From Nemophila menziesii (lineage: Eukaryota; Streptophyta; Magnoliopsida; Boraginales; Hydrophyllaceae): 64,000 bases of DNA. Below, piece after piece: positions 23,937 to 33,420 of the stretch. The DNA lies in the NCBI GenBank assembly GCA_029959085.1, contig JARWIR010000043.1, positions 868,001-932,000 on the forward strand. The letters run 5' to 3'. Every line of letters begins with the position of its first letter. Position 1 is the stretch's first letter. The position numbers were made by a program, and so were the translations under genes. The notes under the pieces were generated by a model that worked only from the letters and a program-made list of their open reading frames with translations, ran no database searches and had not been told where the DNA came from.

Positions 23937-25724
23937 AGCTTTAGGTACCCAATTAGGATTGGGTCCATGAGGGTTAGTGGATTTTCTTTTTAAGACCCAT
24001 TTAGGTCTTTTCCAAATTGGCACAAGAGATCCCAAATCTAACAATTTACGATAGTAACAATGAGATGCATCATGACCAAGTTTTTCACAATAGGTGCAAG
24101 AGATAGAAGATTTTGAAGAGGATGGAATTGCATTTGAAATTTTTGATTTTACAAAGACATTTTTCAAAGGTTTTTGGTGAGTGAATGGATCATATCCAAC
24201 ACCACTTTTTTCATTAGCCATTCTTTGAGAACCTAAAATCAAATCCAAGTTTTCTTGCCCACTAGTAAATTTTAAAATAATGGCATTTTGATCAACAATC
24301 TTTTTCTCTAACAAAGCTTTTTCTTCCAAAAGATTTTTCTCAATAAGATGAAGTTTCTCATTATCATCTATACATTCATCACAAAGATTTTGACAATCTT
24401 CCAAAGCTTTTAAAACCTCTTTAGTTCTATTTTTCTCAAATTCTAAATCTTTTGTTAAAACTTTGTTTGTTTCAATAGAATTTAAAAAATCATTATAAAG
24501 AGAATCAAATGCCTCATGAATATCTTGTTCACTAGCATCATCATTAGTTAAAGAGAGTTTGGATTTAGGAGTTACCTCATCATGATTTGCCATAAAGGCA
24601 AAGTGAGTAGTACCGGTATCATCATCCGAAGAAGCATCTTCATCATTCTCAACTTTTCCCATGAAGGCAACAAGATTGACATTTTCATTATCACTTTCTT
24701 CTTCATCCGAATTTTGAGTATCCCAAGTGATATTAGCATGCATAGCTCTTTTCGGTTTCTCCTTTTGAAGAAGAGGACAATAGGTTTTGATATGACCAAC
24801 CTTCTTGCAATGATAGCAAGTGGGTTCATCTTGTTTGATAGCTCTATCATTCTTCTTGTAGGGTGTGGAAGAGCTTCCTTTTTTGGCAAAGCGTTTATAT
24901 CTCATGAATTTTTTCATGTCTCTTGCTAGCATAGCTACTCCTTCATCTTCACTAGTTTCTTCTTCATGAGAGTTTTCTTCTTCACTTTCTTTCCTTTCTT
25001 TTCGTTCTTTCAACTTAGAACTCATGGCATGGAAAGCAATAGATTTCTTAATTTTCTTCTCCTCATCATCTCTTATCTTTTCTTCTTCAAGCACAAGTTC
25101 TTCCGTCATGAGGTTGCAAATGAGTTCATGAACCGTCATCTTTGAAAGATCTTTAGTGTCTCTTATAGAATTGATCTTTGTCTTGTATTTCCTTGGAAGA
25201 GCAAATAAGATTTTTCGGCATTGTTCCTTGTTGGTGTACTCTTGACCAAGAGTCTTCAAAGTGTTAACAATGTTAGAAAATCTTTGATGCATAGCATTCA
25301 AGGCTTCATCGGGCTCCATACGAAAGAGCTCATACTTTGTGATAAAGAGACCAATTTTGGTTTCTTTTATATCCTCCGTTCCTTGATAAGATAGCTCCAA
25401 GAGTTGCCACATTTCATGAGCGGAATTGCATTCACTCACTCTAGCATATTCCGTGACACTTAATCCATTGATGAGGATGTTCATAGCTTTGTTGTTTTTG
25501 GTAAGTTTAGCTATGTCTTGATCCGTGTAATCATCTTCATCTTTTAACACCGTTGTACTTCCGGCAACGTACGGAATGTAAGGACCCTTTTTGATAGCCA
25601 TCCATAAAAAGTAATCGATTCCTTTCACATGAATCTCCATCTTCTTTTTCCAACCAAAGTAGTCTTTTCCTACAAAAAGCGGAGGTCTAGTAGAACATGA
25701 ACCTTCCGGTTGATTAGAATCCAT
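23934..25724 (-). CDS. Copia gag (SIRE-like)
   Basis: A 596-residue open frame starting with ATG at 25724. Residues about 15-230 form the copia gag core (FVGKDYFGWKKKMEIHVKG, the capsid-like UBN2 region). A CCHC zinc knuckle lies at about 303-316 (CYHCKKVGHIKTYC). Residues about 420-490 are rich in E, K and L heptads and look coiled-coil. A second finger-like motif CTYCEKLGHDASHC lies at about 543-556. In the family this protein assembles the cytoplasmic particle that packages element RNA. The frame is intact, unlike pol, and may still be expressed. The ATG lies about 55 bp from the 5' LTR. Confidence 0.93.
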   Translation of the reverse strand: MDSNQPEGSCSTRPPLFVGKDYFGWKKKMEIHVKGIDYFLWMAIKKGPYIPYVAGSTTVLKDEDDYTDQDIAKLTKNNKAMNILINGLSVTEYARVSECNSAHEMWQLLELSYQGTEDIKETKIGLFITKYELFRMEPDEALNAMHQRFSNIVNTLKTLGQEYTNKEQCRKILFALPRKYKTKINSIRDTKDLSKMTVHELICNLMTEELVLEEEKIRDDEEKKIKKSIAFHAMSSKLKERKERKESEEENSHEEETSEDEGVAMLARDMKKFMRYKRFAKKGSSSTPYKKNDRAIKQDEPTCYHCKKVGHIKTYCPLLQKEKPKRAMHANITWDTQNSDEEESDNENVNLVAFMGKVENDEDASSDDDTGTTHFAFMANHDEVTPKSKLSLTNDDASEQDIHEAFDSLYNDFLNSIETNKVLTKDLEFEKNRTKEVLKALEDCQNLCDECIDDNEKLHLIEKNLLEEKALLEKKIVDQNAIILKFTSGQENLDLILGSQRMANEKSGVGYDPFTHQKPLKNVFVKSKISNAIPSSSKSSISCTYCEKLGHDASHCYYRKLLDLGSLVPIWKRPKWVLKRKSTNPHGPNPNWVPKA

Positions 25725-25757
25725 ATCGTATTAACTCTAGAAACGATTAAGTACAAT

Positions 25758-25779
25758 AGAGCTAGGCTCTGATACCAAT
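25758..25779 (-). promoter_or_regulatory. Primer-binding site for tRNA-Met(i)
   Basis: On the minus strand the sequence next to the 5' LTR reads AT then TGGTATCAGAGCC, the standard plant copia primer site complementary to the 3' end of initiator tRNA-Met. This fixes the orientation of the element. Confidence 0.95.
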
Positions 25780-26941
25780 TGATATACTATATGCGTCCTA
25801 GAAGGGGGGTTGAATAGGACAATAGAAATTAATCGGCTAATTTTATTTCAAGTAAATAAAATTAAAAGCTAATTTGAATCCTATTGTATTAGCAAACTAA
25901 ATAGTATAGAACTAGATAATCCTAATAGACAATAATATCAAACTATTCAAGTAGGCATTTTATCAAGCATATAGAGTGCGGAAATGTAAAGAGAGTAGAG
26001 ATAGAATACGATACACAACGATGTATAGTGGTTCGGTTTCCCTACATCCACTACCTAAGGAAGCCTCCTTAGGATTTGCAAGATTCTCACTAATCTTCGT
26101 AACTCTTAACCGGGTGAGATACAAACCCTTACAACCACTTCAAAAACCCTTTGAAGGAAATACACTTGTGTTATCACCAACACAAGGAACCAAGCATAAA
26201 CCTATGCTCACACTACTCTCTTAATCTATTACAAGAACTAAGAGGAAAGGGAAAAGTGTTTAGGGGTGCTTGTTAAAGCTTTGTAACTAAACTCCTAAAT
26301 GAGTAGATAGAACTAATTAGCTTCACAATAAATATGACTTGAATGCTCCTTTGAAACCTCCTTGAATGATAGAATTAATTGCTCTTTAGATTGGTAGATG
26401 GAAGGCTTGAGTTGTGTCTTGAATGAACTCCATTTTATAGCTGAAAAGATGGTCCAACGGTCATAAAGCTTCTCTCTAACGGATCTATTAATCTCCCAAC
26501 GGATATAAGCTTTGTCCTCTAGTAATAGAGCTGAAATGCCTTCGTGCGGTGTACCGCGGGTGGGGTCCGGTGCACCGCGTGACTGTTCGACTAACTTTTG
26601 AGCTTACTGGTCGGACCATGTGGTGTACCGCATTCCTGCTCCGTGTAGTGGCCCGGTGTACCGTGACATGGGTCCGGTGTACCGTGCAGATTTTATGAGC
26701 TTACTGGTCGGACCATGTAGTGTACCGTGTGACGGGACCGTTAGCTGCGGTGTACCGCGCGTTTCCTCCGGTGCACCGCGGCACTGTTCTTTTGAATATT
26801 TAAGCTAAGTCAAATGAAGTGAGCACAACTAATCTAATGAGGGGTTTTGGAAAACATCTAAAGTTATATAAAAATGAATTTTAGTTTAAAGGATGATTTG
26901 TCGAATATTAAAACGGGAATAAAAACAAGGTGAGGCTAACA
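25780..26941 (-). repeat. 5' LTR of the SIRE-like element
   Basis: Copy of the 19320-20481 LTR, same length (1162 bp), no difference seen on reading. It should contain the element promoter, acting on the minus strand towards gag. Immediately beyond it is the CTAAC target duplication (26942-26946). Confidence 0.95.
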
Positions 26942-26946
26942 CTAAC

Positions 26947-27305
26947 CAGTCTCAAAACAAACTCTAAACCAGTCTCCAAACAGTCTTATAATAGGTTCCA
27001 AAGAACCGGGTAGAGACTATTAAGAACCTATTACATAAACTAGTTAGAGAAACGTTCTGGAATCAAAACCTAAATTACCAGTTTATTATATAGGTGCGAT
27101 TCTTCTAAAATGTCCCATAGACCGAACCGAAACCAATCTTAATAAGCGTGAGACCATTTATCCGAACCGTTCCGATAAGAGAGAAAACCAATATAAAACA
27201 GACCGAACCGGTCGGTAGCTCCGATTGCTAGGCTGAATTGTTTGTGTGTGTATATATATCCTTGATTTAAGAAATTACATTATAGTAATAATGTTGGTTT
27301 GATGA
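26947..27305. other. Interrupted repeat-rich flank of the copia insertion
   Basis: Both sides of the copia element carry short repeats of the type CTCAAAACAAACTCTAAACCAGTCTC (19290-19319 and 26947-26990), so the element landed in a small degenerate repeat. At 27110-27235 the sequence is rich in CCGAACCG and ends CTAGGCTGA, reminiscent of the ends of the 36834-39861 element. A partner end was not found. Confidence 0.4.
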
Positions 27306-27310
27306 TAATG

Positions 27311-27311
<1 letters not shown>

Positions 27312-27374
<63 letters not shown>
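27312..27374. repeat. (TA)n microsatellite inside the TRIM left LTR
   Basis: A 63-bp uninterrupted TA run at the start of the left LTR. The right LTR has only a short ATATAT at the corresponding place. The expansion therefore happened after insertion and explains why the left LTR is about 70 bp longer. Confidence 0.95.
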
Positions 27375-27377
<3 letters not shown>

Positions 27378-27787
27378 GGTAATATATTAATACCATAATA
27401 TTTTATTACCTAATTAGATTAGTTTATTTTCATATTATACATGTTTCCTTATTAGCATAATATTGAATTCATTTTTCACTAAGTTATTAACCCTAAATAG
27501 GGTCTCATTATATAGTTTTTTTGAGAAATCTTATATTCATAATGTAGTCTGTAGTGTCAACTTATTCTAGAGTCTCTGAAGCTCCAACTTCTTTAATATT
27601 TATTTAGGTATTTATTCTCACTCCTCCGCTTATTTAAATATCTCACATGTTATCAGAGCCACAATCCAAAATGGTTGCTCGTTGTCGTTTTGGTCGTTTC
27701 CGCAAGTCCCCGATCTCTACCATCCATGATTCTCTTTCATTGTATTTTCAATTTCTTCCGCACAAAAGAAAAATCTCTTTTCTTTTT

Positions 27788-28012
27788 ATCCTCTCGTAAG
27801 ATTCAAAATCTTATTCCTTTCGTAGGAATCAAAATCTTATTCCTCTTGTAGGAATCGAAATCTTATTCCTCTCGTAGGATTAAAAACTTAATCCTCTTGT
27901 AGGATTCAAAATCTTAATCCTCTCATAGGTTTTGACATCGTATTCCACTTGTAGGAATTAAAATCTTATTCCTCTCATAGGGATCAAAATTAATACTCTC
28001 TTAGGATTCGCT
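27788..28012. repeat. ~26-bp tandem repeat within the TRIM
   Basis: About eight diverged units of the form CTTATTCCTCTCGTAGGAATCAAAA follow one another across the internal domain of the TRIM. Changes are mostly C/T and A/G substitutions. No continuous protein repeat is apparent because unit length varies between 25 and 28. Confidence 0.8.
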
Positions 28013-28799
28013 CAACACTTGGTTCTTGGTTCACGATTCTCACAACTGAACTAATCGTTCCACATTGACGCCACACCACGACATCAACATCGTCACCATG
28101 CCAACTCCTCTATCATGCTTCTCAGTCAACAACACTCAAGACACGTCATCAACACTCTACATTTCAAACTCAAGTTGCTCTTTATCCGACCTACTTGAGT
28201 TTGAGGGGGTGTAAATATATTATGGTAATATATTATTACCTTATTATACTAGTTTATTTCTATATTATATTTGTTTCCTTATTAGCAGAATATTAAATTA
28301 TTTGTTTACCAAGTTATTAGTCTTATAAATAGGATATCATTCTATTGTATTAGAACATCTTAGATTCGAAATGTAGTCTCTAATGTTTTCTTATTCTAGA
28401 TCTTTTAAGGCTCCACCTTCTTAATATATTATTTAGTTATTTATTCTCTCTCTTTCGCTTATTGAAATATATCACAAGTAATATGGTACATTTCTTCCAT
28501 GAGACCTAGAGTTTGACCCCATAATTGATATTTTACTTATAAACTTTTTTATATAGAAGTGATTTACTTTATGAGTATATTTTGGATCTCCAAAATATTT
28601 GGACCAATCATGAAGGTATAACTATAAGATTATAATTGTTCAAATGTTATGTATTTGTCCAATTGAGATTTGATTTGGACTTAATATGTAATTTCGTATG
28701 AGCATGAGTTTTGGAAGATTTAAATTGGACATAAAAATAAGTTTATTTTAAACTTATTACTTGTGATAATAACTTTTTATACTTTGTATGGAACATTTA

Positions 28800-31050
28800 T
28801 TTGTACTAATTCAGGGACTTTGTGGTGGGGGAGAATGGTTTCCCATTCGTCTTCATCGTCTAGGTCCCCCGATTACCCATTTTTTCTTTGCAGATGATCT
28901 ATTACTGTTTACTGAGACGGAGGAGATTTAGGTAGATCTCATAAAAGGAGTCTTGCAGATGTTTTGTGATGAAGTAGGACAAACAATGAGCGAGGAAAAG
29001 TCTTTGATTTATTTCTCGAAGAGTGTGTCTAATGATAGGGTCGTTGACCTAGCGCGAATGAGTGGATTCACACTTAGTGACTCGTTAGGGTCGTATTTGG
29101 GCACATCAATTCGTTCGCAAAGACTCCCACACTGTTTTTTCCGACGTCGGCAATGTGTAACATTAAACATGCTAAACAAGCTTTCGAATTGGAAGAGTCC
29201 GAATTTGTCGATGGCAAGGAGAGTGACACTAGCGCAATCGGTGCTTATACGTACAAAATGCAAACAATGAAACTTACGATTCACGTGTGTGGAGAGATTG
29301 ACAGTATTATTAGGGACTTTATATGGGGCTCGTCAAGTGAAAGGCGCAAAATCCATTGGCTTTCGTGGAAGATCCTGTGTCGCTCGGAAAACAGGGAAAT
29401 TTGGGATTGCGAAGTGCACGTGATTATAATAAGTCTCCCTTGGCCAAGTTAGGGTGGAAATTATTGCGTAACGAGCCATCCTTATAGGTAAGAGCTTTCA
29501 AACAAAAATACTTCAAATATGGGTTCTTGGAGAGAGTAATCAAACCTTCGGACTCTAGGATGTGTAAGAATATATTGTTTGGAAGGGAAGTGTTAGTAGG
29601 TTGGTATTGTGGAATCGACCAATGGAAATGAAAGGGTGTACGAGTGGAATCCTCAGGCATCTTCTTAATGAAATCTGCCTATAATAGCCTATTGCCGGAA
29701 GATAGTGTTCCAAACTTCAAGTGGGATTTGGTTTGGTCGCTTAAGTGTCCGCAAAAAGTTAAAGTGTTGTTGTGGCGTGCGATTTGGGACCGTTTACCCA
29801 TGGGGTAGAACCTGGCTAGTAGATGGATTGTGGAGGAATCGTTGTGCCAAAGGTGCGGTCTCGAAGTTGAGTCTGCAAAACATATTTTCTAGAAATGTGC
29901 AGGGTACATGGACTTGGTTAATTTGTGTCTTAAAGAGGGAGTAGGAAGGCGGGCTTAATAGGTTCTTTCGCAATAACAGATCAGAACAGCTGGTATTATC
30001 TTGAGAAGGGAAGTAGGTAGACACGCTGATGTGAACAGGCCGGGTCCAGGGGTTACTCGCCTAGTCCGTGTCTTTAGCAGCTGCAGGAGGATCTGGAATA
30101 TTGAAGCGGTCTCTGATGTTGCAGCAGAACCCGAGAAGATAGCAGGTCTCGGCAGGTGAGCTCGAACCTGATTTGCAGCAAAATATCGTTGTTGATCTAT
30201 TGTCATAGCAACCCGAATTCGAAAGTGCAATAGATGTTACTGGTTTAGTCTATGTGGACGGGTGGTGGGCAAAGATGCTCTCTCCCAAAGTGACAGTAAT
30301 TAAAATAGAGCGCATAAATGTATTGGCGGCTTTAGTTTGGCACGTATGGGTCGATCATAATATGCGGCTTTTTGAGATATCCGCGAGATAAAAATGAACA
30401 GTGAGTTGCAGACTGTCATTTGCAATGCGGCTTGTGACTACATACGCGCTTGAGGGGTTGAGAGGGATGGAGGAATGATTACGTTAGCTAAGACTATACT
30501 TGTTAAATGGGTTAAGTCAGAGACCGGGGTCAAGTTGAATATTGATGGATCATATAACAAGAACAAATCAGTAGTAGGAGTAGGATGACTTTTCAGTAAT
30601 AACAAGGGTGGTTATCTTGGAGGTTTCACGGGGAGGTGTGTTGCGAGAATATCATTTGAGGCTGAACTTCTTGCATTACATTTTGGCTTGCATATGGCGG
30701 TGAACCAAGGTTATAACTCACTAGTCACCGAAAACTGACTTGAGTGAGTTGCACGCGCTATTGAAGGGCGGTGGAAACTAAAGGGGATTTTCGAATGACA
30801 TGATAAGTGTGTCGGGACATCTTAATGTCTAAGGAGAGATTCGAACTAGTTTGGAGATTTCGTGAAGCAAATAACATATTGGATGGCTAGACTTGGGACA
30901 AACAACGAGAAAGGACCAATCCCGTACAGGGATCCACTAGATGGTCTTTGGCATCTTCTAGCGAATGATCGATATGGATGGGTCATACCAAGAGTACACA
31001 TAACTAGTCAATAAGTTTTAGGAAGTTTTGCACTTCCTAGTCTATGTGGA
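28800..31050 (+). pseudogene. Decayed LINE ORF2 (RT, zf-RVT, RNase H)
   Basis: Starts within RT at THFFFADDLLLFTE (about 28877-28920, catalytic FADD). It continues through MSEEKSLIYFSKSV and LSMARRVTLAQSVL-like segments. The zf-RVT zone lies near 29740-29900 (KCPQKVKVLLWRAIWDRLP, then CQRCGLEVESAKH). A GC-rich stretch at 29940-30240 does not look like LINE protein. RNase H follows at about 30520-30960 (VKLNIDGSYNKNKS, SFEAELLALHFGLHMA), with a C-terminal PLDGLWHLLANDRYG segment like that of the 46781-53064 LINE. Many stops and shifts. The 3' tail ends near an AAGAAAAAAG tract at 31058-31067. Confidence 0.8.
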
Positions 31051-31069
31051 CACATTTGTAACAAGAAAA

Positions 31070-31580
31070 AAGATTAGCATATGATTGGATTTTTTTTGGA
31101 TCACTCAATTCTTAAAATTATTTGAAATTTTTAAAATTATTTAAGGAGACGCGCGAGATGATATGTACTTTTGTAAAATAAATACTTCAAAAACAATTCT
31201 AAATCTAAATTTTTTTTATAAATAAGTTATTTATTAATTAAAAAATTAATTATCTTATAAGCAAATCCCAAACTAACCATAAATTTGTACATATTTTGAG
31301 CGTCTATATATAATAATTAACCCTTGTTTTACAACCATTAGAGATGTTGAATATGGTAGTTGATATAGTTCATTAGAGGAACAGCGACTAAGGCGTCAGT
31401 TTTTTTTAAGGTGATAAGTGCTAAATGTTGAATAAATATGTGTTATATTAAGACTTTACTTGAAATTTCAATGAAATAGATAAGTTAATAATTATTTAAA
31501 TTTGAATAAGTCAGTAAACAAATTGTTTTATTGATCCAATATTTTAATAAACTCTTTTAAGTGTTTGTCATTAGCATATT
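31070..31580. other. No gene seen
   Basis: AT-rich sequence after the LINE tail with no domain-bearing frame, repeat array or element end that I can support. Confidence 0.5.
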
Positions 31581-31586
31581 TAGTGA

Positions 31587-31812
31587 CTGTATGGAAATGC
31601 TTTTTTGGAAAATCATTTAAAAGTGTTTCTAGAATTTTTATGGTATTTTAGACTCTGAAAAGTACTTTTATACAAAACACTAAATATGTGCTTTTTAAAA
31701 AAATACTTAAAGTAATTTTAGATTACAAAAAATTTTTAATAATTTTTTTAAATTTTAAATTTTATTCTAAAAACACTTTTTTACTGTTAAATAAACACTT
31801 CCAAAAGACCCT
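31587..31812. mobile_element. MITE, same family as 37791-38022, inverted
   Basis: Left end GACTGTATGGAAATGCTTTTTT and right end AACACTTCCAAAAGACCC are imperfect inverted repeats. They match the ends of the 37791-38022 element read on the other strand. The core shares AAAGTAATTTTAGATT and TTTAAATTTTAAATTTTATTCTAAAAACACTTTTTTAC-type stretches in reverse orientation. Non-coding. Confidence 0.6.
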
Positions 31813-31872
31813 TATACTGTTCAAGTATTTTACAACCTTAAAATATGGGTAATAATATATACCCAACAAATG

Positions 31873-32058
31873 ATATGACGTGATTCCCTTTTTTTTATAT
31901 ATATGTAAGTAGTTTTGCCAACTTATATAAACTATAACTAATTTCATAAAAAATATATACATCTCATATGACGTGATTCCCTTTTTTTTATATATATGTA
32001 AGTAGTTTTGCCAACTTATATAAACTATAACTAATTTCATAAAAAATATATACATCTC
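31873..32058. repeat. 93-bp tandem duplication
   Basis: ATATGACGTGATTCCC starts at 31873 and again at 31966. The two 93-bp units are almost identical to their ends (ATATATACATCTC). A small frame spanning both units on the minus strand simply repeats itself and is not a gene. Confidence 0.9.
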
Positions 32059-32059
32059 C

Positions 32060-32874
32060 TGTATATGCTTTCAGATAAACTTATCTTTTATTTTTACTTT
32101 TTTCAATTTAGGATCATCTTTTTCCCAATTTTATATTCAATTAAATTACTTCACTTTATTAATAGGATTTTGATGATATTTATCATTACTTTTACAATAT
32201 TCATCGTGGTTAGCAAGCTTATAAGTATTACACGTACCTTTCACCTATCAATCAACTATAGTTTATTTATTTTCAACATTGATATTACTTTTTCTTTTTA
32301 CGTTAAAACATGATTTAGATTAATAAAAACGAGTATGAAATATTACAATAAGTTGAGCGAATGTAATTAAGCAATTTCTAATAAAAAAATTCGCTAACAA
32401 TAAGTTTAGCTAAAAATAGATGATGGTGAAAACATTCAATTGCTTGTAAGATTGTTGGAGTTAGCCATTAATTCATTCGGTGGCTTGATTGAATTTCCGA
32501 GAAACAAAAAATAAAATTCATGCTTAGGGTATTAGAAAATGTTTGGATATCCTATGAATGTGAAGTAGATGACGATTTTCAAACGTTTGACATTTCATAA
32601 GTGGTTTTATTAAGGATTAATAGTTATTCTTTAGGACAAAATAAGTATTAGGATGTGAGGATGCTTCCTTGATGGCTTCTTTTATGTTAATAGCTTCTGC
32701 TTTCTCTAGTGATTTTACTTTAATTTACTATGTTTTATCTCTCAAAAATTGGTTCTATAAGTTACTAAAAATGCAAGCCACAGTGATTTATTAAATTCTT
32801 TATAGTAGGATGCATCTACTCGTATGAAATTAGTAAGTTGAGAGTTATTCAATTAAGTGTGATTGGCTCATGTT
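32060..32874. other. No gene seen
   Basis: AT-rich sequence. Short frames are hydrophobic F/I/L strings expected from AT-rich DNA. No repeats or element ends recognised. Confidence 0.5.
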
Positions 32875-32888
32875 TGTAATTGTCATTT

Positions 32889-33114
32889 TTTTTGACGCGG
32901 AAGAAGTTTCAACGATTACATAAAATATTAGCTGATACCAAGTCTCGAAAACCTGACCTTCAACATTGTCAGTGGATCATACTCCGTGGTTGCCCTGTGT
33001 CTGGCATCTTTAACTAATCTGTTGGCTCGACCATTGAATCTTCGCGGGATATGTTCAAAGAAAACCGGCCCAATCTCCATAGCCCGTCTCTTGATTTGCC
33101 TGATCCATGGTCTG
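32889..33114 (-). mobile_element. 5'-truncated LINE tail (RNase H end)
   Basis: A 226-bp insertion between near-perfect 14-bp direct repeats TGTAATTGTCATTT (32875-32888) and TGTAATGGTCATTT (33115-33128). Minus-strand translation gives HRPWIRQI, then PVFFEHIPRRFNGRANRLVK and ARHRA, ending RFSRLGIS and stop. This matches the C-terminus encoded at 5561-5956 closely, so both are copies of one LINE family. The short A-tract is the T-run just after 32884. Confidence 0.88.
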
Positions 33115-33420
33115 TGTAATGGTCATTTGATGGAGTCAGTTACATTAAAATAGCATAACCATATCTGACTAATTAAGAAAAGTTGTAAATAATTTTTCAC
33201 CCATTATCTCTTAGATATTATAATGAATCTTCGATAATTTAAAATAGAATATTTGAAAAAAAAATTTAAGAACAATCGATAACATATCTAAAAAAAAATT
33301 ATTTATAAACTTAAAAACATGAAATAAATGTAAATGTACTTTATCCGACAACTACAACAATTTATCATAAATAAATACAAAATCTTGATGAAAGAAAAGG
33401 AAAAAAAACGTAACACTTAT

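Larger units (their letters stand above)
19320..26941 (-). mobile_element. SIRE-like Ty1/copia element with intact LTRs
   Basis: A complete 7622-bp element bounded by 1162-bp LTRs (19320-20481 and 25780-26941) and a perfect 5-bp target duplication CTAAC (19315-19319 and 26942-26946). Transcription is on the minus strand: 5' LTR, primer site, gag, pol, polypurine tract, 3' LTR. Integrase precedes RT, which is the copia order. Long LTRs, a large gag with two CCHC fingers and a coiled-coil-like segment, and the RHMTG protease motif suggest the SIRE/Maximus lineage. Reading the two LTRs line by line I saw no difference, so the insertion should be recent. The coding part is nevertheless broken (see gag and pol). 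Confidence 0.95.
27309..28476 (+). mobile_element. TRIM: coding-free miniature LTR retrotransposon
   Basis: LTR-like repeats at 27309-27647 and 28210-28476 share TATTATGGTAATATATTA, TGTTTCCTTATTAGCA-AATATT and AATGTAGTCT, plus the CTTATT-AAATAT-TCACA end. A primer site TGTTATCAGAGCCA (27648-27661) follows the left LTR, and a polypurine tract GAGTTTGAGGGGG (28196-28208) precedes the right one. The internal part is only about 560 bp and has no gag or pol. Flanks GATAA and AGTAA match at three of five bases, so the target duplication is degraded. These are the traits of a terminal-repeat retrotransposon in miniature, moved by enzymes supplied from elsewhere. Confidence 0.85.

Noticed and set aside
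31762..32055. 97-codon frame with an internal protein repeat
   Set aside because: It is created by the 93-bp tandem duplication in AT-rich DNA.
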